From positions 9,607,501-9,671,500 of the forward strand of contig NC_092602.1 in the NCBI RefSeq assembly GCF_047663525.1: a stretch of DNA of 64,000 bases, written 5' to 3'. This DNA is from Anas platyrhynchos. Its lineage: Eukaryota; Chordata; Aves; Anseriformes; Anatidae. Positions 62,967-64,000 of this stretch are shown here, piece after piece (position 1 is the stretch's first letter; each line of letters opens with the position of its first letter). A program made the position numbers and the translations under genes. The notes under the pieces were generated by a model. That model did not search any database. It saw only the letters and a list, made by a program, of their open reading frames with translations, and was not told the origin of the DNA.

Positions 62967-64000
62967 GTGAGTATCCAATGGTTGGTAGTTACAAACAGAA
63001 TAGTTTTGTTGTTGTGTATCGAATACGAGTGCTACTGCAGAGTCAAATGGTTTGATTAACAAATAGTGTAGAAGTAAGCGTTCAAGATATAGTAGTGTAG
63101 TAGTACTGTTTATCTTTCATGATTCACAGTTAAATTGTTGCTTGTCCTGAATTCAGGAGATTAATGAACTAAATAATACCACAAGGCATATTTCTTTGAA
63201 TAATCTTCAGTGTGCAGTGCATAATAAATGGCACATACCTGAAGAAAAAGTGGCCTAAGAACAATGAAAAACAAAACTTAATAGAAACAGAGTTAAAAAT
63301 AAAACTTAGTTTGGCAGCACAGAGAATTCTGCTTCTTAAAAAAATGATTGAGAAAGGAAGAAGAAGAGTGAAAAGTATTGTGTATCTCCTGAAACTTGAA
63401 CTGGCTATCATGCTAAAGGCTTTTAAGGAAATGTGGAAGGACGCTGGCCATTCTATGGTCATTTGTTCTGATGTTTATCTGCTTTTGGTCTTGGATGATG
63501 ACTTCTTCTGTGGTCTACACATTTTTTATTATTTTAAATAAAATGTAACTACTAATCCAGTCAAAAATGATGTGTGACCTTTATACATTGCCCAGCTGAA
63601 AACTTGATTATGTCCAAGTTTGGGTTCCCAAGTCAGTAGGACTAGTCATCTAACTCTAACAGTTTCTACAGAACAATCATGTCTAGAAGATCCATAGACA
63701 AACTCACTGGAGGAGAAAAAACATCAGATCACTTTGTCCCCTTCTGAAGCTTTATTCTTCTGTGGCTTTTTTTTCTGCACAGCTAGTGGGACAAGAAGGG
63801 ACAATATATTACATACTTGCAGTAAGCATGCCTATTTGTAGCTTGCTCGACATCCATTAGCAAGAATAAAAAAACATTAATTTCATACTCTTCGCTCACA
63901 AACCTCATTACTGAAGCTTTTCAAAGAGCAGAGCCTTAAATTAGCACTGAAGACTGCAGAACCATTCCTTTCCTTCCCACATCTTTCATCTGTTTCCAAC
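62967..64000 (+). other. PI4KA intron 19, partial
   Basis: Intronic DNA to the window edge. A Lys-rich open frame at 63212-63541 shows no recognisable similarity and is taken as chance. No further exon seen. Confidence 0.75.

Noticed and set aside
63212-63541. 109-codon Lys-rich plus-strand frame in PI4KA intron 19
   Set aside because: AT-rich composition gives Lys/Ile/Leu bias; no similarity, no splice sites in phase with PI4KA.

Overview
The window reads as nuclear DNA of a bird. All coding sequence is split by GT-AG introns. Repeat content is low, and the one recognisable transposable element is a CR1 LINE fragment carrying the bird-type 3' tail. I cannot fix the species from sequence alone.

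Three protein-coding genes are present, two of them cut by the window edges. (1) CLTCL1, the clathrin heavy chain CHC22, lies on the minus strand. Its start codon is at 19719 in a large CpG island, and 13 exons (residues 1 to about 709 of roughly 1640-1675) run down to position 275; the rest lies beyond the left edge. Paralogue-specific residues throughout match CLTCL1 rather than CLTC. (2) SNAP29 is complete on the minus strand: five coding exons from 43253 to 37407, 248 residues, followed by a probable long 3' UTR ending near 33.2 kb. (3) PI4KA lies on the plus strand. It starts at 43562 and 19 exons (797 residues of about 2100) are present up to 62966; the kinase domain lies beyond the right edge. 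The exon frames join without a break in all three genes.

Layout: 1-19.7 kb CLTCL1, with an 8 kb first intron and a 4.3 kb second intron; 18.9-20.6 kb CpG-island promoter; 20.6-33.2 kb gene-poor intergenic DNA; 33.2-37.4 kb probable SNAP29 3' UTR; 37.4-43.25 kb SNAP29 coding exons; 43.25-43.56 kb bidirectional CpG promoter with YY1-like sites; 43.56-64 kb PI4KA.

All three products act in membrane traffic. CHC22 forms clathrin coats on endosomal and early secretory membranes, SNAP29 is a soluble Qbc-SNARE for autophagosome and endosome fusion, and PI4KA makes the plasma-membrane PI4P pool. SNAP29 and PI4KA share a head-to-head promoter about 309 bp wide between start codons, as in mammals.

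I found no new gene system. The most unusual structure is a 99-bp block present twice (24226 and 25756, one mismatch) in the intergenic region. The second copy abuts a 26-bp perfect palindrome and an AT-rich microsatellite, which looks like templated insertion at a break. Other points worth checking are a NAGNAG acceptor in PI4KA, a possible intronic terminal exon in CLTCL1, a possible divergent transcript from the CLTCL1 island, a 16-bp G-rich minisatellite before the CLTCL1 start, and the direct CLTCL1-SNAP29 adjacency.
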